The position numbers and the translations under genes were made by a program. 64,000 nt of DNA from Azospirillum formosense (GTDB lineage Bacteria > Pseudomonadota > Alphaproteobacteria > Azospirillales > Azospirillaceae), in contig NZ_CP159402.1 in the NCBI RefSeq assembly GCF_040500525.1, positions 62,001 through 126,000 on the forward strand, read 5' to 3'. Below the pieces are notes generated by a model. That model worked only from the letters and a program-made list of their open reading frames with translations, was not told the origin of the DNA and made no database searches. Positions 44,983-53,844 of this stretch are shown here, in pieces. Position 1 is the stretch's first letter. Each line of letters opens with the position of its first letter.

Positions 44983-45219
44983 GTGCCTGAGTTCGCCGTC
45001 GATCCCGGCCTGATCCTGTTCCTGTTCAACGCCGCGGCGGTCTGGCCGCTGATGCGCATCTTCCGCCGGGCGGGCTTCTCGCCCTGGTGGGCGCTGGTGA
45101 TCTTCGTGCCGGTGATCGGGCTGGTCGGCGTGCTGGGCCTGCTGACGATGCGGCGCTGGCCGGCGCGTGTCCTGGTCGACGGGCCGGCGCGGCCGCGCAA
45201 GGCGCGGAGGGCCGCGTGA
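44983..45219 (+). CDS. Small membrane protein, 78 residues, unknown function
   Basis: GTG start at 44983 with GGGAG six bases upstream. Two hydrophobic segments (GLILFLFNAAAVWPLMRIF and WWALVIFVPVIGLVGVLGLL) with an RRAGFSP turn and a basic tail (RPRKARRAA): a two-pass inner-membrane peptide with a positive C-terminus. No family recognised. Its TGA overlaps the next ATG (TGATG), so it is translationally coupled to the following small membrane protein. Lies 27 bases after rlmN. Confidence 0.75.
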   Translation: MPEFAVDPGLILFLFNAAAVWPLMRIFRRAGFSPWWALVIFVPVIGLVGVLGLLTMRRWPARVLVDGPARPRKARRAA

Positions 45220-45530
45220 TGGAGATGCTCGAGTCCGTCGTCGCCCTGCTCAACGCCGTCTACTGGCAGCCCTGGGCGGCGATCATGTCCAGCGACCCGT
45301 GGACGGCCAACCTCGTCATGGCGATCCTGCTGATGCTGAAGCTGATCTTCGGCGGCTGGGTGCTGGCCAAGGGCGGGCGCAGCCCGCTGTGGGCGCTGGT
45401 CCTGCTGATCAACGGGGCGGACATCCTGGCGATGTGGCTCTACGCCTACATCCGCTGGCCCTTCGTGGACCGGGCGCCCGCCCGCCCCGCCGCGGAGAGC
45501 ACCGTTGCGGCCGACGCCGGGACGGATTGA
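45219..45530 (+). CDS. Small membrane protein, 103 residues, unknown function
   Basis: ATG at 45219 overlapping the previous stop. Hydrophobic segments ANLVMAILLMLKLIFGGWVLA and PLWALVLLINGADILAMWLY, preceded by an amphipathic helix (MEMLESVVALLNAVYWQPW). The acidic/Ala tail (ESTVAADAGTD) is probably cytoplasmic. No family recognised. Coupling with the upstream 78-residue protein suggests that the two form one membrane complex. Located between rlmN and argG. Confidence 0.72.
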   Translation: MEMLESVVALLNAVYWQPWAAIMSSDPWTANLVMAILLMLKLIFGGWVLAKGGRSPLWALVLLINGADILAMWLYAYIRWPFVDRAPARPAAESTVAADAGTD

Positions 45531-45581
45531 GCGCCCCGGCCCTTCCCCCGGAGGGGAGAGAGGACCTATGAGCGGGACCGA

Positions 45582-45610
45582 TTGATTCGCATCGGTCGTA
45601 GGGCTACTGT
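45582..45610 (+). promoter_or_regulatory. Candidate sigma-70-type promoter of argG
   Basis: TTGATT (45582-45587), 17-bp spacer, TACTGT (45605-45610), about 40 bases before the argG ATG. The -35 box overlaps a small GACCGAT/ATCGGTC hairpin (45576-45597). Confidence 0.5.
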
Positions 45611-45649
45611 CCGGCACCGATATTTTTCCCCACCCGCGTGAGTAGTCCC

Positions 45650-46885
<1,236 letters not shown>

Positions 46886-46910
46886 GCGCGAGACCTGTTT
46901 CGGATGTGGA

Positions 46911-46941
46911 ACGAGGGGGCTTCGGCCCCCTCGTTTCGTTT
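46911..46941 (+). terminator. Rho-independent terminator after argG
   Basis: 10-bp stem ACGAGGGGGC (46911-46920) with GCCCCCTCGT (46925-46934), TTCG tetraloop, then TTCGTTT. It may also serve the convergent chemoreceptor gene. Confidence 0.9.
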
Positions 46942-46965
46942 CTGCAATGGTCGTGGGCCGTCCGC

Positions 46966-48636
46966 TCACGCCGCCCGGATGTTGACGAGGAAGCGCTCGA
47001 CCTCCAGGCGGAGCGTTTCCGCCTGCCGGCTCAGCTCCTCGGCCGACGACAGCACCTGGGAGGCCGCCGACCCGGTCTCCACCGCGGCCTGATGGACCTG
47101 GACGATGCTGCCGGACACCTCCGTCGTGCCGTGGGCGGCCTGCTGGACGTTGCGGGCGATCTCGCCGGTGGCGGCACCCTGCTCCTCCACCGCGGCGGCG
47201 ATGGTGGTGGCGATGCCGTTGATCTCGCCGATCGTCCCGCCGATGGTCTTGATGGCGCGGACGGTTTCGGTGGTCACCCCCTGGATCGTCTGGATCTGGG
47301 TGGCGATCTCCTCGGTCGCCTTGGCCGTCTGGTTGGCCAGCGACTTCACCTCCGATGCCACCACGGCGAAGCCCTTGCCGGCCTCGCCGGCGCGGGCGGC
47401 CTCGATGGTGGCGTTGAGCGCCAGCAGGTTGGTCTGGTCGGCGATGGCCTTGATGAGCCCGACCACCTCGCCGATCTTCTGACCGGCCTCGGCCAGCCCC
47501 TGGACCGTCCGGTCGGTGCGGGCCGCCTCCTCCACGGCGTTGCCGGCGATGGTGGTGGAGGTCGCGACGTGGCGCCCGATCTCGGTGATGGAGGCGGACA
47601 ACTCCTCGGTGGCGCCGGCGACCGCCTGGACGTTGGTGGTGGCCTGCTCCGACGCGGCGGCGACCGTCGACGCCTGCCGGCTGGTCTCCTCGGCGGTGGA
47701 CGACATGGACTCCGCGGTGGCGCGCATCTCGGTGGCCGCGGAGGCCAGCATCTTCAGCGTCGCGTGCACCGTGCTGTCGAAGCCGACGATGTAGGTCTCG
47801 ACAAGCGCCTGCCGGGCCTCCTTGCGGGCCTGCTCCTGGCGCTGCTCCTCCTCCATCCGGCGGTTCGCGACGGCGGAGTCCTTGAACACGGCCAGCGAGC
47901 GGGCGAGGGTGCCGACCTCGTCCATCCGGTCCGTGCCGTCGACGGTGATGCCGAGATCGCCCTTGGCGAGGCGCTGCATCAGTTCGGCCATGGCGCGCAA
48001 CGGGCCGACCACGCGGAACAGCGTCGTCGTCACCGCGAAGGCGGCGGCCAGCACGCCGAGCAGCACCGCGATCCCCAGGATCCAGCGGGAGGTGTCATAG
48101 GCGGCGTTGGTCCGATCATACTCGGCCTCGGCCTCCTTCAGTTGAAGGTCGACCAGCTTGCCGACGGCCGCGGCCACCGGGTCGATGCTGGGGTAGAGGG
48201 TGGACACCGCGAAGGCGTCCAGCGCGGCCTGATCCCTGGCCTGCATCAGCGCGCGGGCGGTCGTGGCGGCGGCGCGCGCCTTGCCCATGTGGCGCTCGGC
48301 CTCGTTCGCCAGTTCCTTTTCGCGGGCGTTCATCGAGGTGGCCGTGAAGGCCGACCAGCGCGCCGTGATCTCGCCGAGCGCGGCGTCGATGGACTTGAGG
48401 CCGCCTTCCCACGTCTCGGCACCGCCGCGCACCTTGTGCGTGGTGTCGACGATGTTGACGGCGAACATGTCGGAGACGACCTTCAGGTCGCGCAACGGGA
48501 CGACGCGGTCCTTGAACACCGTCTCCATGCCCCGGTGTGCCTGCCCCAGGGCCAGCCAGCCGGTGGCCGCAATCGCGAGAAGAAAGAAGCATAGAACAGA
48601 GAGGGCAACCAAAAGGCGTGCTTTGACCGTAGACAT
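46966..48636 (-). CDS. Methyl-accepting chemotaxis protein with four-helix-bundle sensor
   Basis: 556 residues from the ATG at 48636. First membrane helix about 7-30 ([23 protein letters not shown]), periplasmic 4HB_MCP sensor about 31-185, second helix ([23 protein letters not shown]), HAMP about 210-262 ([23 protein letters not shown]), then a signalling domain. The hairpin tip is [44 protein letters not shown]. The C-terminus lacks a CheR-docking pentapeptide. Ligand unknown. The 220-base region upstream is AT-rich for this genome. Confidence 0.95.
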   Translation of the reverse strand: MSTVKARLLVALSVLCFFLLAIAATGWLALGQAHRGMETVFKDRVVPLRDLKVVSDMFAVNIVDTTHKVRGGAETWEGGLKSIDAALGEITARWSAFTATSMNAREKELANEAERHMGKARAAATTARALMQARDQAALDAFAVSTLYPSIDPVAAAVGKLVDLQLKEAEAEYDRTNAAYDTSRWILGIAVLLGVLAAAFAVTTTLFRVVGPLRAMAELMQRLAKGDLGITVDGTDRMDEVGTLARSLAVFKDSAVANRRMEEEQRQEQARKEARQALVETYIVGFDSTVHATLKMLASAATEMRATAESMSSTAEETSRQASTVAAASEQATTNVQAVAGATEELSASITEIGRHVATSTTIAGNAVEEAARTDRTVQGLAEAGQKIGEVVGLIKAIADQTNLLALNATIEAARAGEAGKGFAVVASEVKSLANQTAKATEEIATQIQTIQGVTTETVRAIKTIGGTIGEINGIATTIAAAVEEQGAATGEIARNVQQAAHGTTEVSGSIVQVHQAAVETGSAASQVLSSAEELSRQAETLRLEVERFLVNIRAA

Positions 48637-48758
48637 CGGCTTATTCCACGATGCGTTGACGTTGCAGGTCACCGCATCGTGGATGAAACATATTAATATT
48701 AAGCTACATTTTAACGAAAATATATTTCGCCAAAAAGTGACATTTCTCGTTATCGAGC

Positions 48759-48787
48759 GACACCGTCATGACTGCCATGACGGTGTC
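48759..48787. repeat. Perfect 12-bp inverted repeat between the chemoreceptor and VOC genes
   Basis: GACACCGTCATG (48759-48770), ACTGC, CATGACGGTGTC (48776-48787), next to a second small dyad CTCG-TTAT-CGAG (48747-48758). It lies 123 bases upstream of the chemoreceptor start and about 70 bases after the VOC stop. No T-run on either strand, so an operator or an intrinsic hairpin rather than a classic terminator. Confidence 0.55.
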
Positions 48788-48856
48788 CTGCTCTGAACGG
48801 CGCCAGATGCCTTCACCACATCTTCGAGCAAAGATTGCAGGTGGGCAGCGTGCCGC

Positions 48857-49291
48857 TCACCCCTCCAGCCGGAAGCTCCCGTCCTCGCCCAGCGCGGCGA
48901 AGGGGTTCCAGGCGACCTCCCAGGGATGGCCGTCCGGGTCGGCGAAATAGCCGCTGTAGCCGCCCCAGAAAACGTCCTGCGCCGGCTTCAGAATGCGCCC
49001 GCCGGCCCGCTCGGCCTGGGCCATGACGGCGTCCACCTCGGCCTTGCTGCGAAGGTTGTGGGCGAGCGTGATGCCGCCGAAGCCCGAGATCGGGCCGGCC
49101 TCCGCGAGATGCGCGTCCTCGGCCAGCGCCTCCCGCCCGAACAGGGCGAGCGCCACGCCGCCCAGCTGGTAGAAGGTGATGGCGTCCTGGCTGACCGGCG
49201 AGGGGGTCCAGCCCAGCCCCTCCTCGTAGAAGCGGCGGCTGCGCGTGAGGTCGGCGACGCCCAGCGTGATCAGGCTGACTCTCTGTTCCAT
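48857..49291 (-). CDS. VOC superfamily (glyoxalase/bleomycin-resistance fold) protein
   Basis: 144 residues, two beta-alpha-beta-beta-beta modules. VSLITLGVADLTRSRRFYEEGLGW opens the first; GGITLAHNLRSKAEVDAVMAQAERAGGRI and GYSGYFADPDGHPWEVAWNP close the second, the latter carrying the conserved DPDGHPWE metal-ligand Glu. Substrate unknown; members include dioxygenases, isomerases and antibiotic-binding proteins. Its ATG follows the rhodanese stop directly, so the two are co-translated. Confidence 0.87.
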   Translation of the reverse strand: MEQRVSLITLGVADLTRSRRFYEEGLGWTPSPVSQDAITFYQLGGVALALFGREALAEDAHLAEAGPISGFGGITLAHNLRSKAEVDAVMAQAERAGGRILKPAQDVFWGGYSGYFADPDGHPWEVAWNPFAALGEDGSFRLEG

Positions 49292-49705
49292 TCAGCTGTC
49301 CTTCCGTTCCGTGGCGGGCGGCATGGCGACGGGCAGCCCGGCCTCCTTCCAGCCCTTGAAGCCGCCCTCCAGGTGGCAGACGTTCTCCAGCCCCATCGAC
49401 TGCACGGTGTCGGTGGCGAGCGCCGAGCGCCAGCCGCTGGCGCAATAGAAGACGAAGCGCTTGCCCGACGCGAAGACCGGCTTGTGATAGGGGCTGTCCG
49501 GGTCCACCCAGAATTCCAGCATGCCGCGGGTGGCCGGGAAGGCGCCGGGGATCATGCCGTCGCGCGTCAGTTCGCGCGGGTCGCGGATGTCCACGAAGAC
49601 CACGTCGGGGTTGCCGTGCAGGGACAGCGCCTCCTGCGGCGTGATCGCCTGGATGCGGGCGTTCGCGTCGGCCAGCAGTTCCTTGTAGCCCTTCTTCATC
49701 GGCAT
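49292..49705 (-). CDS. Rhodanese-like sulfurtransferase
   Basis: 137 residues from the ATG at 49705 with AAGGAGGAAA upstream, the best ribosome site in this part. Single rhodanese domain about 20-130: DVVFVDIRDPRELTRDGMIPGAF, active-site loop VFYCASGWRSALA with the nucleophilic Cys at residue 88, then VCHLEGGFKGWKEAGLPV. Moves sulfane sulfur or acts in cyanide or thiol metabolism; cytoplasmic. Directly precedes the VOC gene. Divergent from the YkvA gene. Confidence 0.9.
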   Translation of the reverse strand: MPMKKGYKELLADANARIQAITPQEALSLHGNPDVVFVDIRDPRELTRDGMIPGAFPATRGMLEFWVDPDSPYHKPVFASGKRFVFYCASGWRSALATDTVQSMGLENVCHLEGGFKGWKEAGLPVAMPPATERKDS

Positions 49706-49879
49706 GGCGGTTTCCTCCTTTTGACCCTTTGGCCGCTTCCGACCCTTTGGCCGTAATCGAACCCTTGGCGGGACCGTTGGCGCGTCTGCGCTGTTGTCAC
49801 TCCACGCAACTGTGCAACAGGCCGCCCCGCCCGGTCCACCGGGAAGGCCGGCCGGTGCAGGGGGAGCCCAGGGAAAGCC

Positions 49880-50320
49880 ATGCCGATCGCCACCGACGGA
49901 CCCGCCGAAGCCGCCGCCGCCTTGCCCACCGTCATCGACCCGGTCCGGGTGGAGCGGAACGAGCGCTACGTCCGCCGCCGCTTCTGGAACACGCTGCGCG
50001 CCAACCTGCACCGCATTCCCTTCCTGGAACAGGCGCTGGCCGCCTTCTTCTGCGCGACCGACCCGCAGACGCCCTTCAAGGCGAAGGCGATCCTGATGGC
50101 GGCGCTGGCCTATTTCGTGCTGCCCGCGGATTCGATCCCGGACTGGCTGATCGCGGTCGGCTTCGTGGACGATGCGGCGGTGCTGGCCACGGCCGTCCAT
50201 GCGGTGCGCAGCAACCTGAAACCCGAGCATGAGGACCGCGCCCGCGCCGCCCTGCGCAAGGAACAGGGGATGAAGCCCCCGGACGAAGCCTCCGGCATGA
50301 AGCCCGCCGGGAACGGCTGA
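49880..50320 (+). CDS. YkvA/DUF1232 family protein
   Basis: 146 residues. The DUF1232 core lies at about 65-105: KAKAILMAALAYFVLPADSIPDWLIAVGFVDDAAVLATAV, one long hydrophobic helix with the conserved LP-D-IPD and G-DD motifs. The N-terminal 60 residues are basic and helical. Probably membrane-associated; the function of this family is unknown. Convergent with the EamA gene, whose stop lies 5 bases from its own. Confidence 0.87.
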   Translation: MPIATDGPAEAAAALPTVIDPVRVERNERYVRRRFWNTLRANLHRIPFLEQALAAFFCATDPQTPFKAKAILMAALAYFVLPADSIPDWLIAVGFVDDAAVLATAVHAVRSNLKPEHEDRARAALRKEQGMKPPDEASGMKPAGNG

Positions 50321-50324
50321 CCGC

Positions 50325-51209
50325 TCACGCCTTGGCGGACGCCGTCCGCTCGGCCCGTGACTGCGCCGCGTCGCGGTGCGCGGTGTAGAGGGCGGAGGCC
50401 GCGATCACCCCGGCGCCGACCCAGCCCCACAGGTCCATGGCCTCGCCGAACAGCGGCCAGGCGAGCAGGGCGGTGAAGGGCAGGCGGGCGTAGTCGTAGG
50501 GCATCATCGCCGAGGCCGGCGCCAGCTTGAAGGCGCGGGTCATCGCCAGCTGCCCCAGCGTCAGCACGCCGCCCAGCAGGACGAGCCAGCCGAGCGCCGT
50601 CCAGCTCGGCCATTCCCACACGAACAGGGCCGGCACCAGGGCCATCGGGGTCAGGAACAGCCCCATGTAGGCCACCACCACCATCACCCCGTCGGACGTC
50701 GCCAGCGCCCGCACCTGGAGGGTGGTGGCGGCGGCGGCGACGCAATGCAGGACCATGACGAGGATTGTCGGGTCCAGGGTGGCGTCGTCGGGGCGGATGA
50801 CGATCATCACCCCGGCCAGCCCGACCAGGACGGCGGCCCAGCGCCGCGCCCGCACCGTCTCGTTCAGGAACAGCGCCGCCCCGGCGGTGACGAACAGGGG
50901 AATGGTGAAGCTGAGCGCCGTGGCGTCCGGCAGCGGCATGTGGGTGACGCTGTAGAACCAGCACAGCATCGCCACCAGACTGGTCGCCGAGCGCGAGGCG
51001 TAGAGCCCCACCCGGCCGGTGCGCAGCCGCCCCAGCCCGACCGCCGCGAGCCAGGGCAGCATGAACATCAGGCTGAACAGATTGCGGAAGAAGACGATCT
51101 CGAAGGGGTGAAGCTCGCCGCTGACATGGCGGATCATCGCGTTGCCGATGGCGATGAACAGGGCGGCCCCCAGCATCCAGAAGGCCGCCTCAAGCGGCTT
51201 CCCCGCCAT
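50325..51209 (-). CDS. EamA/DMT superfamily transporter
   Basis: 294 residues from the ATG at 51209; a TTG start at 51257 would add 16 residues. Ten membrane helices in two EamA repeats: AAFWMLGAALFIAIGNAMIRH...PFEIVFFRNLFSLMFMLPWLA and the second half from AAATTLQVRALATSDG. Signature elements: MLCWFYSVTHMPLPDATALSFTIPLFV, a typical repeat-1 segment. Small-metabolite exporter of unknown substrate. Transcribed away from ccmI, which ends 170 bases upstream. Confidence 0.87.
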   Translation of the reverse strand: MAGKPLEAAFWMLGAALFIAIGNAMIRHVSGELHPFEIVFFRNLFSLMFMLPWLAAVGLGRLRTGRVGLYASRSATSLVAMLCWFYSVTHMPLPDATALSFTIPLFVTAGAALFLNETVRARRWAAVLVGLAGVMIVIRPDDATLDPTILVMVLHCVAAAATTLQVRALATSDGVMVVVAYMGLFLTPMALVPALFVWEWPSWTALGWLVLLGGVLTLGQLAMTRAFKLAPASAMMPYDYARLPFTALLAWPLFGEAMDLWGWVGAGVIAASALYTAHRDAAQSRAERTASAKA

Positions 51210-51379
51210 GCCGGGGCCGGTGGCGGGACCTTTGGCGGTGAGCGCGGGGTTGGGCAATCGGTCGCGTCCCTGGCGGATCGGCCTGCGGGTGGCGCCCCGT
51301 TCGCGGCAACGCCACCCCAGCGTGCATGGCTATCCTGCTCTTCGGACCGCTCCGGCTGCAAGGGACATTCGGGAGAGGA

Positions 51380-52813
51380 TCAGCCGCCGGCCTTCAACGA
51401 ATCGAGGCGGGCGCGAATCAGCGTGTACTCCGGCTCCTCCGGCTTGAACTGGGCCAGCAGGCGGGTCCACAGGTCGGTGGCCTCGGCGGTCCGGCCGATG
51501 CCCGCGGCGTTCAGGCCGAGCAGCCAGAGCGCGTCGCGGTTGTCGGGCTCGGCCGCCAGAGCCTGACGGAGCGAGGCGACGGCCTCCTCCGGCATCGGGC
51601 CGGGCTTGCTGCTCCGCGGTTCCGCCGACAGCAGGGCGGAGGCGTAGGCGACCAGCACGTCGGGCCGCTGGGGCGCCCGTTCCCGCGCCTTGCGGGCGGC
51701 GTCGATGGCCTTCGCCGACTCGCCCATCACGCCGTAGGAGCGCGACAGCCGCAGCCAGCCGTCGACGTCGTCCGGGTTGGCCTCCAGCCGGGCGGCCAGC
51801 CCGTCGACCATGCCGCGGATCATCTGCTGCTGGTCCTCGCCCCCGGCCTGGCCCTGCGCCTGACCCTGGTTCTGTCCCTGGTCCTGGGCCACCGGCGGCG
51901 GTTGCTGGGCGGGCAGGGGCTGCGGCGTCACCTTGGCCGGATCGAGGTTCAGCGCCTTGGCGGCCTCCGCGATCTGCGTCCGGACGACCGGCACCCAGGG
52001 CGCGTCGGCGTGGGACTCGGCGAGCAGGGCGCTCCAGCGCTCCAGCGCGTCCTTGGTGTCGCCGGCCTGGAAGCGGGCCAGCGCGGCGTAGAAGCGGGCG
52101 CGCGGCTCCGTCGGATCCTTCGCCAGAACGCGGTCGAAGGTCTTGCGCGCCTCCTCCGGGACGGTGCCGCCGTTGGCTGAGATCAGGACCTCGCCATAGC
52201 TGCCGAGAAGCTCCAGATCGTCGCCGGCCAGGGCGACCGCCTTGCCCAGGGCGTCGGCGGCCTCGGGCAGGCGGCCCATCTTGGCGTAGGCCTGGCCGAG
52301 GATGGCCCAGCCCTGCGGGTCGTCGGGGGTCTCGGCGAGCTGCGCCTTCAGCTTGTCCATCGCCGCCAGCACGGTCTTCGGCGGCCCGCCGCGCTCATGG
52401 TCGAGGTTGCGGGAGGCCAGCGGCTGGGCCGGCAACTCCGGACGGCCCAGCTTGCCGTAGACGGCCAGGGTGCCGAGCGGCAGCAAGACGGCCAGCAGGG
52501 CGGCCAGGGCCATCGCGCTGCGCGGCGCGCGGGCGGTGGCCTTGCCCTTCGCCCCATCCTTCGCGGAGCCCTTGCCGTGGTCGGCGATGGCCAGCATGCG
52601 GCGGCCGATCTCGGCGCGGGCGGCGGCGGCCTGGGCCTCGCTGATCAGGCCGCGGCCCTGGTCGCGCTCCAGCTCGCCCAGTTGGTCGCGGTAGACCTCC
52701 AGGTCGTAGGCGGCACGCTCCTCGGCGGCACCCTCGGTCTTCCTCAGCAGCGGCGGCACGATCAGCAGCACCACGGCCGCCGTCAGCGCGGCGGCGACGA
52801 TCCAGAACAGCAT
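51380..52813 (-). CDS. ccmI: Cytochrome c biogenesis factor CcmI
   Basis: 477 residues. N-terminal membrane helix (MLFWIVAAALTAAVVLLIVPPLL), a leucine-zipper-like cytoplasmic loop (AYDLEVYRDQLGELERDQGRGLISEAQAAAARAEIGRRML), a second helix (ALAALLAVLLPLGTLAVYG) and a periplasmic TPR part (about 150-477) split by a Gln/Gly-rich linker near residue 310. CcmI holds apocytochrome c for the CcmFH ligase. Its ATG overlaps the ccmH stop (TGATG). Confidence 0.9.
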   Translation of the reverse strand: MLFWIVAAALTAAVVLLIVPPLLRKTEGAAEERAAYDLEVYRDQLGELERDQGRGLISEAQAAAARAEIGRRMLAIADHGKGSAKDGAKGKATARAPRSAMALAALLAVLLPLGTLAVYGKLGRPELPAQPLASRNLDHERGGPPKTVLAAMDKLKAQLAETPDDPQGWAILGQAYAKMGRLPEAADALGKAVALAGDDLELLGSYGEVLISANGGTVPEEARKTFDRVLAKDPTEPRARFYAALARFQAGDTKDALERWSALLAESHADAPWVPVVRTQIAEAAKALNLDPAKVTPQPLPAQQPPPVAQDQGQNQGQAQGQAGGEDQQQMIRGMVDGLAARLEANPDDVDGWLRLSRSYGVMGESAKAIDAARKARERAPQRPDVLVAYASALLSAEPRSSKPGPMPEEAVASLRQALAAEPDNRDALWLLGLNAAGIGRTAEATDLWTRLLAQFKPEEPEYTLIRARLDSLKAGG

Positions 52814-53298
52814 CAGGCTTTGTCCTTGCGGAGCAGGGCGTCCAGGCGCCGCCGCTCGTCCTCGGTCAGCGGGGCGGTGTCGCCGCCCGCGGCCACCAGG
52901 CCATCGGCGGCGCCCTTGCGCCCGCGCAGGTACAGGGCCGTCACGACGCCGCCGATGGCCAGGATCACGAAGGGGCCGATCCACAGGAACAGCGTCGTCG
53001 CCTTGAAGGGCGGGCGCAGCAGCACGTAGTCGCCGTAACGGTCGGTGACGAAGCTCAGCACCTGCTGGTTGGTGTCGCCGGCGGTCAGCCGCTCGCGGAC
53101 CAGCACGCGCAGGTCGCGGGCCAGCGGCGCGTTGGAGTCGTCGATCGACTGGTTCTGGCAGACGAGGCAGCGCAGGTCCTTGCTGATCTCGCGCGCGCGG
53201 CCCTCCAGCGCCGGGTCCTTCAGCACCTCGTCGGGCTGGACGGCGGAGGCGGCGAGCGGCGCCAGGACGAGCAGGGCGGCGAGCAGAAGGGCTTTCAC
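52813..53298 (-). CDS. ccmH: Cytochrome c maturation protein CcmH/CycL
   Basis: 161 residues from a GTG at 53298, which overlaps the ccmG stop (GTGA). Signal peptide (LLLAALLVLAPLAASA), then the redox motif LRCLVCQNQSIDDSNAPLARDLR at about 42-60, the apocytochrome thiol-reducing site, and a C-terminal membrane helix (TLFLWIGPFVILAIGGVVTALYL). Works with CcmF and CcmI in heme ligation. The C-terminal tail is acidic/basic (LTEDERRRLDALLRKDKA). Confidence 0.94.
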   Translation of the reverse strand: MKALLLAALLVLAPLAASAVQPDEVLKDPALEGRAREISKDLRCLVCQNQSIDDSNAPLARDLRVLVRERLTAGDTNQQVLSFVTDRYGDYVLLRPPFKATTLFLWIGPFVILAIGGVVTALYLRGRKGAADGLVAAGGDTAPLTEDERRRLDALLRKDKA

Positions 53299-53831
53299 GA
53301 CGCGCTCCGCAGATGCTTGACCATGGGCAGGATCTGCTCCTCGACCACCTGCGGGGTCAGGGGGCCGACATGCTTGAAGCGGATGCGGCCCTGGCGGTCG
53401 AGCAGGAAGGTCTCCGGCACGCCGTAGACGCCCCAGTCGATGGACACGCGGCCGTCCAGGTCGACGCCGATGCTGGCGTAGGGATCGCCGTTGCGGTTCA
53501 GCCAGGCGATGGCGTCCTCGGCCTTGTCCTTGTGGTTGATGCCGCGCACCGTCACGCCCTGCTCGCGGGCGAGCCGGGTGATGATCGGGTGCTCGGCCTT
53601 GCAGGGGATGCACCAGGAGGCGAAGACGTTCACCAGCGTGACGTCGCCCTTCAGCGTCGCGTTGGACAGCCCTTCCTTGTGGCCCGGCAGCGGCGGCAGG
53701 GAGAATTCCGGCGCCGGCTTGTCGATCAGGGCGGACGGGATGTCGCGCGGGTCGCGGTCGAACCCGCGCAGGAAGGCCACGCCGACACCGACGAACAGCA
53801 GCAGCGGCAACAGGTAGATCAGGCGGCGCAT
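53295..53831 (-). CDS. ccmG: Thiol:disulfide interchange protein CcmG/DsbE
   Basis: 178 residues. N-terminal membrane anchor (LIYLLPLLLFVGVGVAFL), thioredoxin-like periplasmic domain with active site ASWCIPCKAEHP near residue 70, the cis-Pro loop GVYGVPETFLLD and the DsbE-typical GITVRGINHKD-like segment (VTVRGINHKDKAEDAIAWL). Keeps apocytochrome c thiols reduced for heme attachment. ATG at 53831. Overlaps ccmH downstream; 13 bases after ccmF. Confidence 0.95.
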   Translation of the reverse strand: MRRLIYLLPLLLFVGVGVAFLRGFDRDPRDIPSALIDKPAPEFSLPPLPGHKEGLSNATLKGDVTLVNVFASWCIPCKAEHPIITRLAREQGVTVRGINHKDKAEDAIAWLNRNGDPYASIGVDLDGRVSIDWGVYGVPETFLLDRQGRIRFKHVGPLTPQVVEEQILPMVKHLRSAS

Positions 53832-53844
53832 CGGAGGCGTGTCC

